From VXPQ01 sp965232485 (GTDB taxonomy: Bacteria; Bacteroidota; Rhodothermia; Rhodothermales; VXPQ01), in NCBI GenBank assembly GCA_965232485.1, contig OZ246975.1:868001-932000 (forward strand): a DNA stretch of 64,000 bases, given 5' to 3'. The notes beneath the pieces are model-generated. The model saw nothing but the letters and a program-made list of their open reading frames with translations. It had not been told where the DNA came from and did not search any database. The number at the start of each line of letters is the position of its first letter. The stretch's first letter is position 1. Positions 9,342-17,985 of the stretch are shown here, one piece after another. The translations under genes and the position numbers were made by a program.

Positions 9342-9746
9342 TCAGCGGATACGATCCGCCGAACGCGCCAACGCAATATCCGCGTGGATGGCCCGCCGCG
9401 CCAGCCAGAAAAAACCGTAGGCGCAAACAAGCAACGCCATCGGAAGGAGATTGCTGGTTGCATCGTCGCCCGCGCGGGCGCCGCCGAGATACAGCGCCGC
9501 GGTAAACAAGCCCATCCAGAGCAGCGTGCACACTTGCGCGGCAAGCGTCGTCATATGCTGGCGCTTCCGATTTCCGTACAGGAAAATGGCGACGATCCCC
9601 AGCAGGCCGGCCAACGCCCCCACGCCGGACGCAACCGGAGCGTATCCAGAAAACGCAACGGCGACGATGTCGGTCCAGAAAAACAAAACAACGGCAAGCG
9701 CCAGGGATCCCAAAAGCAGGTATGCCGATTGTTTACGCTGAATCAT
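9342..9746 (-). CDS. DUF4293 family membrane protein
   Basis: A 134-residue protein with four hydrophobic segments. The start MIQRKQSAYLLL and the end ARRAIHADIALARSADRIR match the hallmarks of DUF4293, a small inner-membrane family known from Bacteroidota and of unknown function. It is first in a minus-strand pair with the EamA transporter and lies beyond the terminator at 9813-9837. Useful mainly as a lineage marker. Confidence 0.85.
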   Translation of the reverse strand: MIQRKQSAYLLLGSLALAVVLFFWTDIVAVAFSGYAPVASGVGALAGLLGIVAIFLYGNRKRQHMTTLAAQVCTLLWMGLFTAALYLGGARAGDDATSNLLPMALLVCAYGFFWLARRAIHADIALARSADRIR

Positions 9747-9812
9747 GGTTCTGCGCGCAGTCCCAGGCCATAGCCTGCTCCCGATAAACGAACGACGAAC
9801 TCGAAAACAGAA

Positions 9813-9837
9813 AAACCCCGCCGTGCCCGGCGGGGTT
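9813..9837. terminator. bidirectional intrinsic terminator
   Basis: A GC-rich stem CCCCGCC/GGCGGGG with a six-base loop is flanked by an A-run on the left and TTT on the right. It lies 63 bp beyond the stop of the last exbD gene (minus strand), where the A-run acts as a U-tract in the RNA. It separates the exb operon from the DUF4293 gene. Confidence 0.8.
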
Positions 9838-9900
9838 TCCCGGAAAATTTACAAATCTCCGCGCGCGCGCCTTTCCAGGCGTGCGCGGGGCGCAAACAGC

Positions 9901-10353
9901 CTACGATATTTCGGGCTTGCTGGAATAATTGATGCGCAACGTGCCCGCCTCTCGCAATTCCTGCTGGACATCGATCACAATGCCCATTTCCGACGATTCA
10001 TCCGCGCGAATGGACACGATGAGTTTCGGTTGCTCAAGCAGCTTGCGGTACATAATGTTGCGAATCGAAGGGATATCTTCGATCAGCACATCGTCAATCT
10101 GCACGGAGGTATCCCCCAACTGGTTGTCGGCCAGTTTGAGCGGCCCCAAATACACATAGGACACCAGCCGCTTTTGATCGATCTTGGTAAGCGCCTCGGC
10201 GCGCGGCAAGGTAGTGCGCACCTGGATCTCCGTTTCGCGCAGGACGGTCGTCACCATGAAGAAGATGATGAGCATAAAAATGATGTCCGGCATGGACGCC
10301 ATCGGAATGCTTGGACTCGACTTTGCGCTTTTTTTCTGAAAGTGCGTGGACAT
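9901..10353 (-). CDS. exbD: ExbD/TolR-type biopolymer transport protein (second copy)
   Basis: A 150-residue single-span inner-membrane protein. The N-terminal helix with the family's proton-path Asp is PMASMPDIIFMLIIFFMVTT (Asp23). A periplasmic ExbD domain follows (VQIDDVLIEDI, then LIVSIRADESSEMG). ExbD subunits sit inside an ExbB pentamer and convert proton motive force to energise TonB or TolA-like partners. It is 49 bp downstream of the first exbD. Two unequal ExbDs beside one ExbB is a usual arrangement in Bacteroidota. No tonB or tolA is next to them. Confidence 0.9.
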   Translation of the reverse strand: MSTHFQKKSAKSSPSIPMASMPDIIFMLIIFFMVTTVLRETEIQVRTTLPRAEALTKIDQKRLVSYVYLGPLKLADNQLGDTSVQIDDVLIEDIPSIRNIMYRKLLEQPKLIVSIRADESSEMGIVIDVQQELREAGTLRINYSSKPEIS

Positions 10354-10402
10354 AATGACCGCTTGGCTACTTGTCGTACTGCAAGAAAAGGCCGATTATC
10401 GC

Positions 10403-10966
10403 TTAGCCCGCATCCGGCTCCGCGATGGAAATCTGCGCCTTGATCTTCTTGCGAATCTGATTCTCTTCGTTGTTTTCGTCAATGTAGTCCCGATACGTAG
10501 CGTAATCGGGAAACCCGATTGTGCGCGCTTCGGCGTCCCACATTTCGAAATACGCCATCCATATCTCGTCGATCACGTCGATATAGACCTCGTACGGCGT
10601 TTGCCGGTCCGTTTTTAAGGAAACGACCGCCTTGGCCATCGATTCGGCGTATCGAGGGTCCTCGCCTTCGTTCAGGGTATGCTTCTTGACTTCCTCGCGC
10701 ACCCTCGGAATCGCCGAAGGAATGTCTTCGATCAGCACGCGCCCCTCGGCATTGGCGAGAATCTTGAGCATGTTGCGCTCCTTGACCGGAGGCGGCTCCT
10801 GGTTCTCGTCCAGTTTTGGGGGCAGGGTCATGCCGATGCCCGTGTCCACATTGATGGTCGTCGTAACGAGGAAGAAGATGAGCAAAAGGAAAGCGATATC
10901 CGCCATGGAGGCGGTGGGTATTTCCCCGCCTTCCCGCTCCTTCTTCTTTTTAAGCAATCCAGCCAT
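10403..10966 (-). CDS. exbD: ExbD/TolR-type biopolymer transport protein (first copy, long)
   Basis: A 187-residue ExbD with an N-terminal basic segment (KKKKEREGG) followed by the transmembrane helix PTASMADIAFLLLIFFLVTT carrying the conserved Asp. The periplasmic part is longer than in the partner: it has a charged insertion around NEGEDPRYAESMA and an acidic region DYIDENNEENQ before a basic C-terminal tail. It shares the LIEDIPS strand with the second ExbD, which suggests duplication. Position between the small membrane gene and exbD2 places it in the exb operon. Confidence 0.9.
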   Translation of the reverse strand: MAGLLKKKKEREGGEIPTASMADIAFLLLIFFLVTTTINVDTGIGMTLPPKLDENQEPPPVKERNMLKILANAEGRVLIEDIPSAIPRVREEVKKHTLNEGEDPRYAESMAKAVVSLKTDRQTPYEVYIDVIDEIWMAYFEMWDAEARTIGFPDYATYRDYIDENNEENQIRKKIKAQISIAEPDAG

Positions 10967-11046
10967 GACGCCTTGCGTATTGGTGCTTGAGAATGCCCTC
11001 GTTCAGAAAGCAGTCCGTTACGCCGGACTGGGCCGAGCGAGGATCG

Positions 11047-11322
11047 TCAGTTGTTGAACAAGCTCCGGATTCCGGATACCAGCAGGCCTATGACCGCCAG
11101 CGCGAACATGATGACCAGCGTATAGATGCCTGCGATGGCCCAATCCCCAACGATCAGGCCAAGGATGAGCAACAGAATCACCGGAACGAGTATGATCGCG
11201 CCGGTAAACAGGTTGATCTTTCCGTTCATGATGCTCTTGACGCCGAACAGCAACATGCCGAGCAAGCCGAGGCCCAGAATAACCGCAGCGATCCAGATAG
11301 CGATAGGAACTAAGGTGTCCAT
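11047..11322 (-). CDS. small membrane protein inside the exb operon
   Basis: A 91-residue protein made almost entirely of three hydrophobic helices (PIAIWIAAVILGLGLLGMLLFG, then an INLFTGAIILVPVILLLILGLIVG helix and a third near IAGIYTLVIMFALAVIG). It lies between exbB (20 bp upstream) and exbD1 (80 bp downstream), in the same direction. I do not recognise a named family. Context suggests a membrane accessory of the ExbB-ExbD motor, but that is inference. Confidence 0.75.
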   Translation of the reverse strand: MDTLVPIAIWIAAVILGLGLLGMLLFGVKSIMNGKINLFTGAIILVPVILLLILGLIVGDWAIAGIYTLVIMFALAVIGLLVSGIRSLFNN

Positions 11323-11342
11323 AGTCTAAAGAACGTTTGCGG

Positions 11343-12083
11343 TTAGACGGAATCACCGTCGGAATCGTTGGAATCGGCGGCAGCCTGCGACATAACCGGA
11401 CGGCCCGCCTGCAGCAACACCAGCGAATCGATCAGTTCGATGGAAGCATCTTCCATTTCCACAACGATGCGGTCGATCTTCGACACCGCGTAGTTATAGA
11501 AGAATTGCAGGATGATCGCGACGATAAGGCCGAACGCCGTAGTCAGGAGCGCCACCTTGATGCCGCCCGCCACGAGGCTCGGGGAGATATCGCCCGCCGA
11601 CTCGATGGCGTCGAAAGCCTCGATCATGCCGACCACCGTTCCAAGGAACCCAAGCATCGGGGCAAGACTGATGAACAGGGAGAGCCAGACCAGCCCGCGC
11701 TCCAGAAAGCTCATCTCAATGGAGCCATAGGAAACCACGGCCTTTTCCACAGCCTCAATGCCCTCTTCGTGACGCAAGAGGCCCGCCTGAAAAACGGCGG
11801 CGACAGGGCCGCGCGTCTTCGCGCAGATCTCCTCTGCGGAGGAAACGCCGCTGTCCTCAAGCGAATGCTTGACGTCAACAATGAATTTGCGGGTGTTGAT
11901 GTCGGCCCTGTTGAGCGTGATAATGCGTTCGAACGCAATAGCAAGCCCAATGATCAAACAGATCAGAACAGGCCACATCCAGTCGCCGCCCTCGTTAAAG
12001 CGCTCTACAAGAACGTTGATAAAGCCTCCATCCGTGGAAGCCGCGTCCTGCAAAAGCAATACCATCAAGTTAGAAAGATTCAT
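11343..12083 (-). CDS. exbB: ExbB/TolQ/MotA-type proton channel protein
   Basis: A 246-residue protein with three transmembrane helices: WMWPVLICLIIGLAIAFERI near the N-terminus, and the MotA/TolQ/ExbB pair LVWLSLFISLAPMLGFLGTVVGMI and LVAGGIKVALLTTAFGLIVAI. The conserved LGFLGTV and Thr-rich channel positions are present. It is the first gene of the exb operon and is preceded by a consensus-like promoter at 12270-12298 and a 187 bp region with no ORF of its own. Confidence 0.92.
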   Translation of the reverse strand: MNLSNLMVLLLQDAASTDGGFINVLVERFNEGGDWMWPVLICLIIGLAIAFERIITLNRADINTRKFIVDVKHSLEDSGVSSAEEICAKTRGPVAAVFQAGLLRHEEGIEAVEKAVVSYGSIEMSFLERGLVWLSLFISLAPMLGFLGTVVGMIEAFDAIESAGDISPSLVAGGIKVALLTTAFGLIVAIILQFFYNYAVSKIDRIVVEMEDASIELIDSLVLLQAGRPVMSQAAADSNDSDGDSV

Positions 12084-12269
12084 GGATTGGCTCCTCCGGA
12101 AAACACGGTGTTTCAGTTACAAAGTATGTTCTGTTGCAAGGGACGCCGCGCTATGCGCGAAGCCCCTCCGCTTATCCGGCGTTTGCGCCATACCGCACAG
12201 GGCACGCAATGGCGCCGGCGCTTGCCGGACATTGCATTTCCCGATAAATCCGAAACGCCGTATCGGTTG

Positions 12270-12298
12270 AGTATACCCATTGAAAACCGAAGTGTCAA
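12270..12298 (-). promoter_or_regulatory. sigma70-like promoter for the exb operon
   Basis: On the minus strand TTGACA (12293-12298) is separated by exactly 17 bases from TATACT (12270-12275). This gives a perfect -35 and five of six -10 matches, 187 bp upstream of the exbB ATG. It is the best promoter match found in the window. Confidence 0.65.
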
Positions 12299-12369
12299 TG
12301 CGTAAACGAAAAACATTGCCATTTCGGGCGTTTTTTTATTCGAATCATGGATAAATAAGGCGCTTCGCG

Positions 12370-14097
12370 CTATTCCAGGGGCATTTTTGCGGCCCGATCC
12401 CACAATGTCATGGCTTCTTGCAGCACAGGATCGACGTCGCTTATCGTTTGGTACCACATGCTCCGGTCGTACGCGCGCTGCCCAATGCGCGCCTTGATGC
12501 GCGTCATCAGCAACGCCCGATCAGCTTCGGCCTCCGAACGGCTGAACCACCGCCCTTCCCGGTCGGATTCGTCCTCGCGGGAAAGTTCCGGGCTGTCGTC
12601 CGGGACTACATGGACGCCTTGCTGGTCGAGAAACGCCAGAAACGCATCGAATGCATCCGGGGCGAACGTAAAATGCCCGATGAAATCGTCCCGCCGCGTT
12701 GCCCATGCTTCCTGAAAGGCGACCCCGTGCTGGTCGAGCCAGGCCCGCGCATAGGCATTGTCCTGCGATCGTCCGATAACCATTCGGGCAAAAGACGACA
12801 GGGAATCCGGGTAAACGATCACATCCGGCAAAATCCCTCCGCCGCCGAACACGGTGCGCCCTCCGGTCGTGATATATTTCAGCGAGTCGGGCAGCGCGTC
12901 CTGAATTTCCGATACGCTCAAGGCGCTTTCTCGCCGATAGCGATCCAGCTTCGATGCGTAGTAGTCGTCGTCTGTTTCTCCGAGGGCGTACGGCGTCTGG
13001 ATAAGGCGGCCCGACGGCGTATAAAAGCGTGAAATGGTGATGCGCAGCGCGCTTTCGTCGCGCAAGGGGAACTGCTTCTGAACAAGGCCCTTGCCGAACG
13101 TACGCCGCCCCACTACAAGCGCCCGGTCATGATCCTGCACCGCGCCGGCCACGATTTCGCTGGCCGAGGCGGAATTTTCATTGACCAGCACGATGAGAGA
13201 CCCATGCTCGAAACGCCCGCGGCCGCGGGCGTAATTTTGCTGGCTGTACTCGGATAGGCGGCCTCGGGCCTCGACAATCATTTGGCCGTCCGCCAGAAAT
13301 TCATCGGCGATCTGCACCGCCATTTCCATGAATCCGCCCGCGTTGTCGCGCAAATCAAGCACAAGGCGCTGCATGCCTTGTTGCTGCAAGGCGTCCATGC
13401 CCTCAATAAACTCGGCCCAGGTGGTGCGCGCAAACCGATTCAACCGGATATACCCGGTCTGCTCGTCCAGCATGTAGTGCGCGTCCATGGTCCAGAAAGG
13501 AATCTTGTCGCGCGTAATCTCAAACGCAAGCGGCTCCTCGTAGCCTGGACGCTTCACCGTGACTTTGACCCGGGTGCCCCGCGGTCCCTTCAACGTACGC
13601 CCAACGTCCTCCGCGGAAAAACCAATGGCCGACGAATCGCCCACGGCCACAATCCGGTCCCCGGAAAGCATGCCCGCGGCTTCGCTGGGCCCGCCCGGCA
13701 AGGGATTGAGCACGGCCACCGTGTCCAGGCCATTCGGACCGGGAATGATCTCGAATGCTATGCCGATTCCATCGAAAGAAGCGTCAAAATCCTCTTGCAC
13801 CCGCTGCATCGCCTCTGCATCGATATAGATCGAATGAGGATCAAGTTCGTCGAGCATCCCATGGATGGCGCTCTCGGTCAACTGCGACGCAGAAACCTCC
13901 TGCACGTATCGCTCGCTGATCATGAGATACGCATCTTCAAGTTTCCTCAGCGACTCCGCCGTATTATTCCGAAAGACCACGGCGTTCAGCTCGAACCCGA
14001 GGACAATGCCCACAGCCAAAACGACCGCGCCGAAGAGGTATGTCTTCCGATCCCGTTTCATGCCTGACCTGGTCATTTTTTCAACCATAGCATCCAT
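12370..14097 (-). CDS. ctpA: C-terminal processing protease, S41 family
   Basis: Start at ATG 14097 is supported by GGGAGG eight to nine bases upstream; the longer open frame to 14925 is antisense to polX. The 575-residue protein has a membrane anchor (about 20-38), a PDZ domain (about 105-190) and an S41 core with LDLRDNAGG, the NSASASEI stretch at 308-315 holding the nucleophile Ser, and Lys336 in TFGKGLVQ, the Ser-Lys dyad. About 200 residues after the core hold repeated acidic/aromatic segments. Such enzymes trim C-termini of exported proteins in the periplasm. It is divergent from polX. Confidence 0.93.
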   Translation of the reverse strand: MDAMVEKMTRSGMKRDRKTYLFGAVVLAVGIVLGFELNAVVFRNNTAESLRKLEDAYLMISERYVQEVSASQLTESAIHGMLDELDPHSIYIDAEAMQRVQEDFDASFDGIGIAFEIIPGPNGLDTVAVLNPLPGGPSEAAGMLSGDRIVAVGDSSAIGFSAEDVGRTLKGPRGTRVKVTVKRPGYEEPLAFEITRDKIPFWTMDAHYMLDEQTGYIRLNRFARTTWAEFIEGMDALQQQGMQRLVLDLRDNAGGFMEMAVQIADEFLADGQMIVEARGRLSEYSQQNYARGRGRFEHGSLIVLVNENSASASEIVAGAVQDHDRALVVGRRTFGKGLVQKQFPLRDESALRITISRFYTPSGRLIQTPYALGETDDDYYASKLDRYRRESALSVSEIQDALPDSLKYITTGGRTVFGGGGILPDVIVYPDSLSSFARMVIGRSQDNAYARAWLDQHGVAFQEAWATRRDDFIGHFTFAPDAFDAFLAFLDQQGVHVVPDDSPELSREDESDREGRWFSRSEAEADRALLMTRIKARIGQRAYDRSMWYQTISDVDPVLQEAMTLWDRAAKMPLE

Positions 14098-14158
14098 AAA
14101 GAAAACCTCCCGCGCGGAAAAGCGTGAACTGTTCCCCCGCCCCGGCATACTATGCTGC

Positions 14159-14176
14159 CGCAGGGCAAACCCTGCG
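14159..14176. repeat. perfect inverted repeat in the ctpA/polX divergent region
   Basis: CGCAGGG and CCCTGCG form a perfect 7-bp inverted repeat with a four-base CAAA loop, 62 bp before the ctpA start and 39 bp before the polX start. It could be an operator for the divergent pair; there is no T-run, so it is not a terminator. Confidence 0.4.
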
Positions 14177-14214
14177 ATGCAGCAAAGATACAAGAAGCGG
14201 TAACACAGGATCCC

Positions 14215-15912
14215 ATGCAAAGTTCGTTTATGAACGCCAACCAGGATATTGCGCGCCTGTTTAAGGAGACCGCCGCCCTCATCGAGATTACGGGCGGCAA
14301 TGCATTCCGGGCCCGCGCTTTCGCCAGGGCCAGCCGCCTCGTAGCCGGGTTGGAAGAAGACGTGGCCGAGCTTGCCGCAGCGGGTTCTCTTGAAACGTTG
14401 CCCGGCGTCGGAGCCGGTCTTGCGGCGCAGATACAGGAAATTCTCGACCGGGGCGTTTTCGATCTGTACGAAACGTTGCGCGCCGACATTCCGCCCGGCT
14501 TGCCCGACGTCTTGCGCGTCAAGGGGCTGGGCGCCCGGAAAGTGCGGCGGCTCTGGCAGGAACTGGACATCGCCTCCGTAGAGGAACTGGAGCAGGCAGC
14601 CTTTAGCGGGCGGCTCGCCGACGTCAGCGGATTCGGCCCCAAAATGCAGGCGGCCATTCTCGAAAACATTCGCCTCCTGAAACAATATGAGGGACGGCTG
14701 CGATACGACCAGGCGCTGGACGAGGCCCTGCATTGCATGGAGGCCATCCAGGGGATGAACGAAGTCCTCGAAGTCCGGCTGGCGGGGGCCCTCCGACGGA
14801 ATATGGACGTCGTGGACAGCATCGAACTGGCGATCGCGGCCGAGATCCCCGAACAAGCTTGCCTGGCGCTGGCCAAATGGTGGACAAGAAAGGAAAAACA
14901 GGCGGACGGAACGTACGTCCTGCACGCTACGCTGGACAACGAACTCCCCCTGCGCATGTATGTTGCTACGCCGGAGCAGTACGGCGCGACGCTATGGAAA
15001 GCCACGGGATCGGCGGCGCACGTAGCTGCGATGCAGGCCCGGCGCGATCTTCCCCGCGAAGCGCCTTCCGAACGCGCCTTGTTCGACGCCGCGAACCTGC
15101 CGTTCATCGATCCCGCCATTCGGGAAGACGCGGGAGAGATTGAAGCGGCGGCCCAAAACGAACTGCCGAACCTCGTAGCGTACGAGGATATTCGGGGCAC
15201 GCTGCACAATCACTCTACCTGGAGCGACGGCAGGCATACCTTGCGCCAAATGACCGACGCCGCGCTCGCCCGAGGCTATTCGTACTACGGCGTATGCGAT
15301 CACAGCCAGTCTCTGGTCATCGCCAACGGACTCAGCATTGAGAAGGTATATGCGCAACAGGAGGAAATTCGCGCCCTGAACGAGATGTACGGAAGCCGCA
15401 TGCAGGTATTCAGCGGCACCGAATGCGATATCCTTTCGGACGGATCGCTGGATTATCCGGAGGATGTGCTGGCTACGTTCGATCTGGTTGTGGCGGCGAT
15501 CCATACCCGTTTCGAAATGTCCGAACAGGAAGCAACCGAACGACTCGTTCGGGCCATCGAGCATCCCCGCACGATGATTCTTGCACATCCGACCGGACGC
15601 TTGCTGCTAAGGCGGAATGGCTATCCCATCCGGCACGAAAAGGTCATTGACGCGTGTGCGGCGAACGGCGTAGCCCTTGAACTGAATGCGAATCCCTACC
15701 GGCTGGACATCGACTGGCGCTGGATACGGCGCGCAACGGACCGGGGCGTTCCCATCTCCATCAACCCCGACGCCCATGCGATCGGTCAGCTGGACCACAT
15801 GAAAATCGGCGTGCTGATTGCTCGAAAAGGATGGCTTGCGCCTGAGCAATGCCTGAATGCCCGAAGCGTAGAAGAGTTTTCGGCCTGGCTCGACCGCAAA
15901 CGATCCCGTTAA
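14215..15912 (+). CDS. polX: PolX-family protein: helix-hairpin-helix, degenerate polymerase domain, PHP phosphoesterase
   Basis: 565 residues from ATG 14215 (ATG 14230 is an alternative). HhH motifs (LPGVGAGLA near 63, VKGLGARKV near 103, VSGFGPKM near 137) are followed by a pol-beta-like nucleotidyltransferase domain and, from about 325, a PHP domain with intact metal ligands: HNHSTWSDG, VCDHSQS, GTECDI, AIHTRF, AHPTGR and NPDAHAIGQLDH. In active PolX the palm carries G-D-I-D; here the matching stretch is VVDSIELAI (199-207), so the metal-binding Asp pair is not conserved. I infer a PHP exonuclease/AP-endonuclease role in base excision repair without polymerase activity. Confidence 0.9.
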   Translation: MQSSFMNANQDIARLFKETAALIEITGGNAFRARAFARASRLVAGLEEDVAELAAAGSLETLPGVGAGLAAQIQEILDRGVFDLYETLRADIPPGLPDVLRVKGLGARKVRRLWQELDIASVEELEQAAFSGRLADVSGFGPKMQAAILENIRLLKQYEGRLRYDQALDEALHCMEAIQGMNEVLEVRLAGALRRNMDVVDSIELAIAAEIPEQACLALAKWWTRKEKQADGTYVLHATLDNELPLRMYVATPEQYGATLWKATGSAAHVAAMQARRDLPREAPSERALFDAANLPFIDPAIREDAGEIEAAAQNELPNLVAYEDIRGTLHNHSTWSDGRHTLRQMTDAALARGYSYYGVCDHSQSLVIANGLSIEKVYAQQEEIRALNEMYGSRMQVFSGTECDILSDGSLDYPEDVLATFDLVVAAIHTRFEMSEQEATERLVRAIEHPRTMILAHPTGRLLLRRNGYPIRHEKVIDACAANGVALELNANPYRLDIDWRWIRRATDRGVPISINPDAHAIGQLDHMKIGVLIARKGWLAPEQCLNARSVEEFSAWLDRKRSR

Positions 15913-15935
15913 CGCCCCGAAACGAGTTGACTTAC

Positions 15936-17981
15936 ATGCGAAAACGGATCGTCCTCCCGGTGGCCGCGGCCTTGTGCCTCGTCGTCGCTTGCGGAGTTGT
16001 CCTGTATTTGTCGTACGGCCTGCCCGCCTCGCCGGCGCAAGCCGACGTACCCGGACTGGACGCGACCGTCCGCCTTGTCGTCTACGAAAACGGGGCGGCG
16101 GCCATAGACGCCGCCTCTCCGCGCGACGCCTATGCAGGGCTTGGGTATCTGCATGCGCAGGAGCACGCCTGGGCCATGACCTTATGGCAAAGAACCGCCC
16201 GGGGCGCCCTGTCGCCGTGGCTTGGCCAGGAATTGCTGGCCATAGACCGATTGGCCAAGCGCCTCCGGATTGCCTCCATGAGCAAAGCCGCGTACGCCGC
16301 CCTGCCTCCAGGCGACCGGAACCTGCTCGACGCCTATGTGGACGGCGTGAATGCTGTGATCGCCCGGCGGCGAACCGAACAATTGCCCGAATTCGTCTTG
16401 CTTGACGTCGCCCCGGAACCGTGGGAATCCTGGTTTCCTCTGGCGATCGAGCGGCTGTTTGCATGGCTCTCCGTGACGTTGCCGCAGCCCGACTCCCTGC
16501 AAAACGCTCCGCCCGCGCTGAACGCGCTGCGGGAAGAGCATCGTCTCCTGCAAGAATGGCTGCACCTGCACGGATTCGATCACAGCATGGCCTGGGCAAT
16601 CACAGACAGCGCCGGCGCGCAGTTGACCCAGCGGCAGGTATACGGCGCCTCGGCGTTGCCCCTGTTTCAGGAAGTAACCATGACATATCCCGGCCAAACG
16701 GCCATGGGGGCTACCTGGATCGGCGCACCGTTCATGCCCGCTGGCCGCACAAGCGCCCGCGCCTGGGCAATCCTGCCCGCAAGCACCGCATCCTTGCATG
16801 TTTCTGCGGACGATGCGCCCGCATTTACATTCGAATACGAAAAATGGGCCGTCGCCGGGGGGCAGGAAGCGATCATGCGTTTCCGGCGAGACGAGGGCGC
16901 GCTGTTTCTCGGAACGGATTCCCTGTCGGCGAGTCAGGCAGCCCCGGCGCCTTCGGATACGCTCGGCGAACAAGATAGCGCGGCGATCAGCCTGTATCTG
17001 ACCTGGCCGGGCTGGGAGCCCGTCAGCGATGCGGCGGCCTGGTTCGGATTGCTGTCCGGGACGGATGCGCCGTTCGCGCTACAGGATGGCGACGGACTGA
17101 TTGTGACGCGCAAGGATTCCCTTCGCGTCACAGGCGCGCCCCTGTTCGCGATCCGGCGGGACGGCGTCGTGGCCGTCGGCAATAACCCCTGGTCCGCGCT
17201 CGCAGCCCAGCGCCTTGCCGCGCGCACAGAAAACGCATCGAACAGGACGGAAGACGCGGCGGAGGCGGACGATCTGCGCAGCGCATGGGCCGCAAACATA
17301 ACGCCCCGGCTCATCGAAACCCTGTCAGCGACACAGGCAGATAACCGCCCGGCGCTTTTCGAGGACGCCCTGAACTATCTGCGAAACTGGGATTACGCCT
17401 TCGACGCAGCCAGCATTCCGGCCACGATCGCAGACACATGGGCCAGCGTATATTTCGATAGCATGGGGACATGGCCGGGCTTGTCGTCGGATAGCGCTGC
17501 GGTTGGCCCCGCCCGGCCGGAAACGCTTCGCATCGAACAGCGGATTATGGAACGAACCGTAACTGCGCTTACCGAACGACTCGGAGCGAACACGCAGCAA
17601 TGGCGCTGGGAAAATGCGCAGCCGCATACCTGGTATTTTCCCGTATGGTCTATGGATAATGCGTCCAGCGGCAAAACGGGCGCGGCGGCCAGTCGATACG
17701 CGCCGATACAGCTTCCCGGAGCCGGGCATGTAACCACGTTGCAGTACGGAGTATCTCAGTCCGAGCAAGCATTGCCGGCGCCTGCCCGCTGGGAAGCCTG
17801 GATTTCGACCTCGGCGCGGCAGGTTCTGCGCTATCGCGTCCGCCGGTTTCCCGTGCATCGCCCCTTTGGAAGGTATCTGGTTTCAAAACGCGCCCCCCGC
17901 CCCGCGGTCTTGCGCGCAGACAGGCTCCGTGAAGAAAACGGGGAACCGGTCCGATCCGTCACTACGCTTTCGCCCGAATAA
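15936..17981 (+). CDS. divergent penicillin acylase family (Ntn-hydrolase) protein
   Basis: Begins 24 bp after polX. 681 residues with an N-terminal hydrophobic signal/anchor (about 5-27). The alpha-chain signature is clear: AYAGLGYLHAQEHAWAMTLWQRTARGAL, then LLDAYVDGVNAVI. The family cleaves itself before a Ser that becomes the N-terminal nucleophile, usually in G-S-N-N/A-W. Here the candidate is Ser217 in FDHSMAWAI: the Ser and Trp are kept but the following Asn is Met, and I cannot find the usual downstream DPHL motif. It may be a diverged amidase or an inactive homologue. Substrate unknown; probably periplasmic. Confidence 0.7.
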   Translation: MRKRIVLPVAAALCLVVACGVVLYLSYGLPASPAQADVPGLDATVRLVVYENGAAAIDAASPRDAYAGLGYLHAQEHAWAMTLWQRTARGALSPWLGQELLAIDRLAKRLRIASMSKAAYAALPPGDRNLLDAYVDGVNAVIARRRTEQLPEFVLLDVAPEPWESWFPLAIERLFAWLSVTLPQPDSLQNAPPALNALREEHRLLQEWLHLHGFDHSMAWAITDSAGAQLTQRQVYGASALPLFQEVTMTYPGQTAMGATWIGAPFMPAGRTSARAWAILPASTASLHVSADDAPAFTFEYEKWAVAGGQEAIMRFRRDEGALFLGTDSLSASQAAPAPSDTLGEQDSAAISLYLTWPGWEPVSDAAAWFGLLSGTDAPFALQDGDGLIVTRKDSLRVTGAPLFAIRRDGVVAVGNNPWSALAAQRLAARTENASNRTEDAAEADDLRSAWAANITPRLIETLSATQADNRPALFEDALNYLRNWDYAFDAASIPATIADTWASVYFDSMGTWPGLSSDSAAVGPARPETLRIEQRIMERTVTALTERLGANTQQWRWENAQPHTWYFPVWSMDNASSGKTGAAASRYAPIQLPGAGHVTTLQYGVSQSEQALPAPARWEAWISTSARQVLRYRVRRFPVHRPFGRYLVSKRAPRPAVLRADRLREENGEPVRSVTTLSPE

Positions 17982-17985
17982 CGCC

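Noticed and set aside
12370..14925. An 851-residue version of CtpA
   Set aside because: The first 276 codons are antisense to polX, and ATG 14097 has a strong ribosome-binding site.
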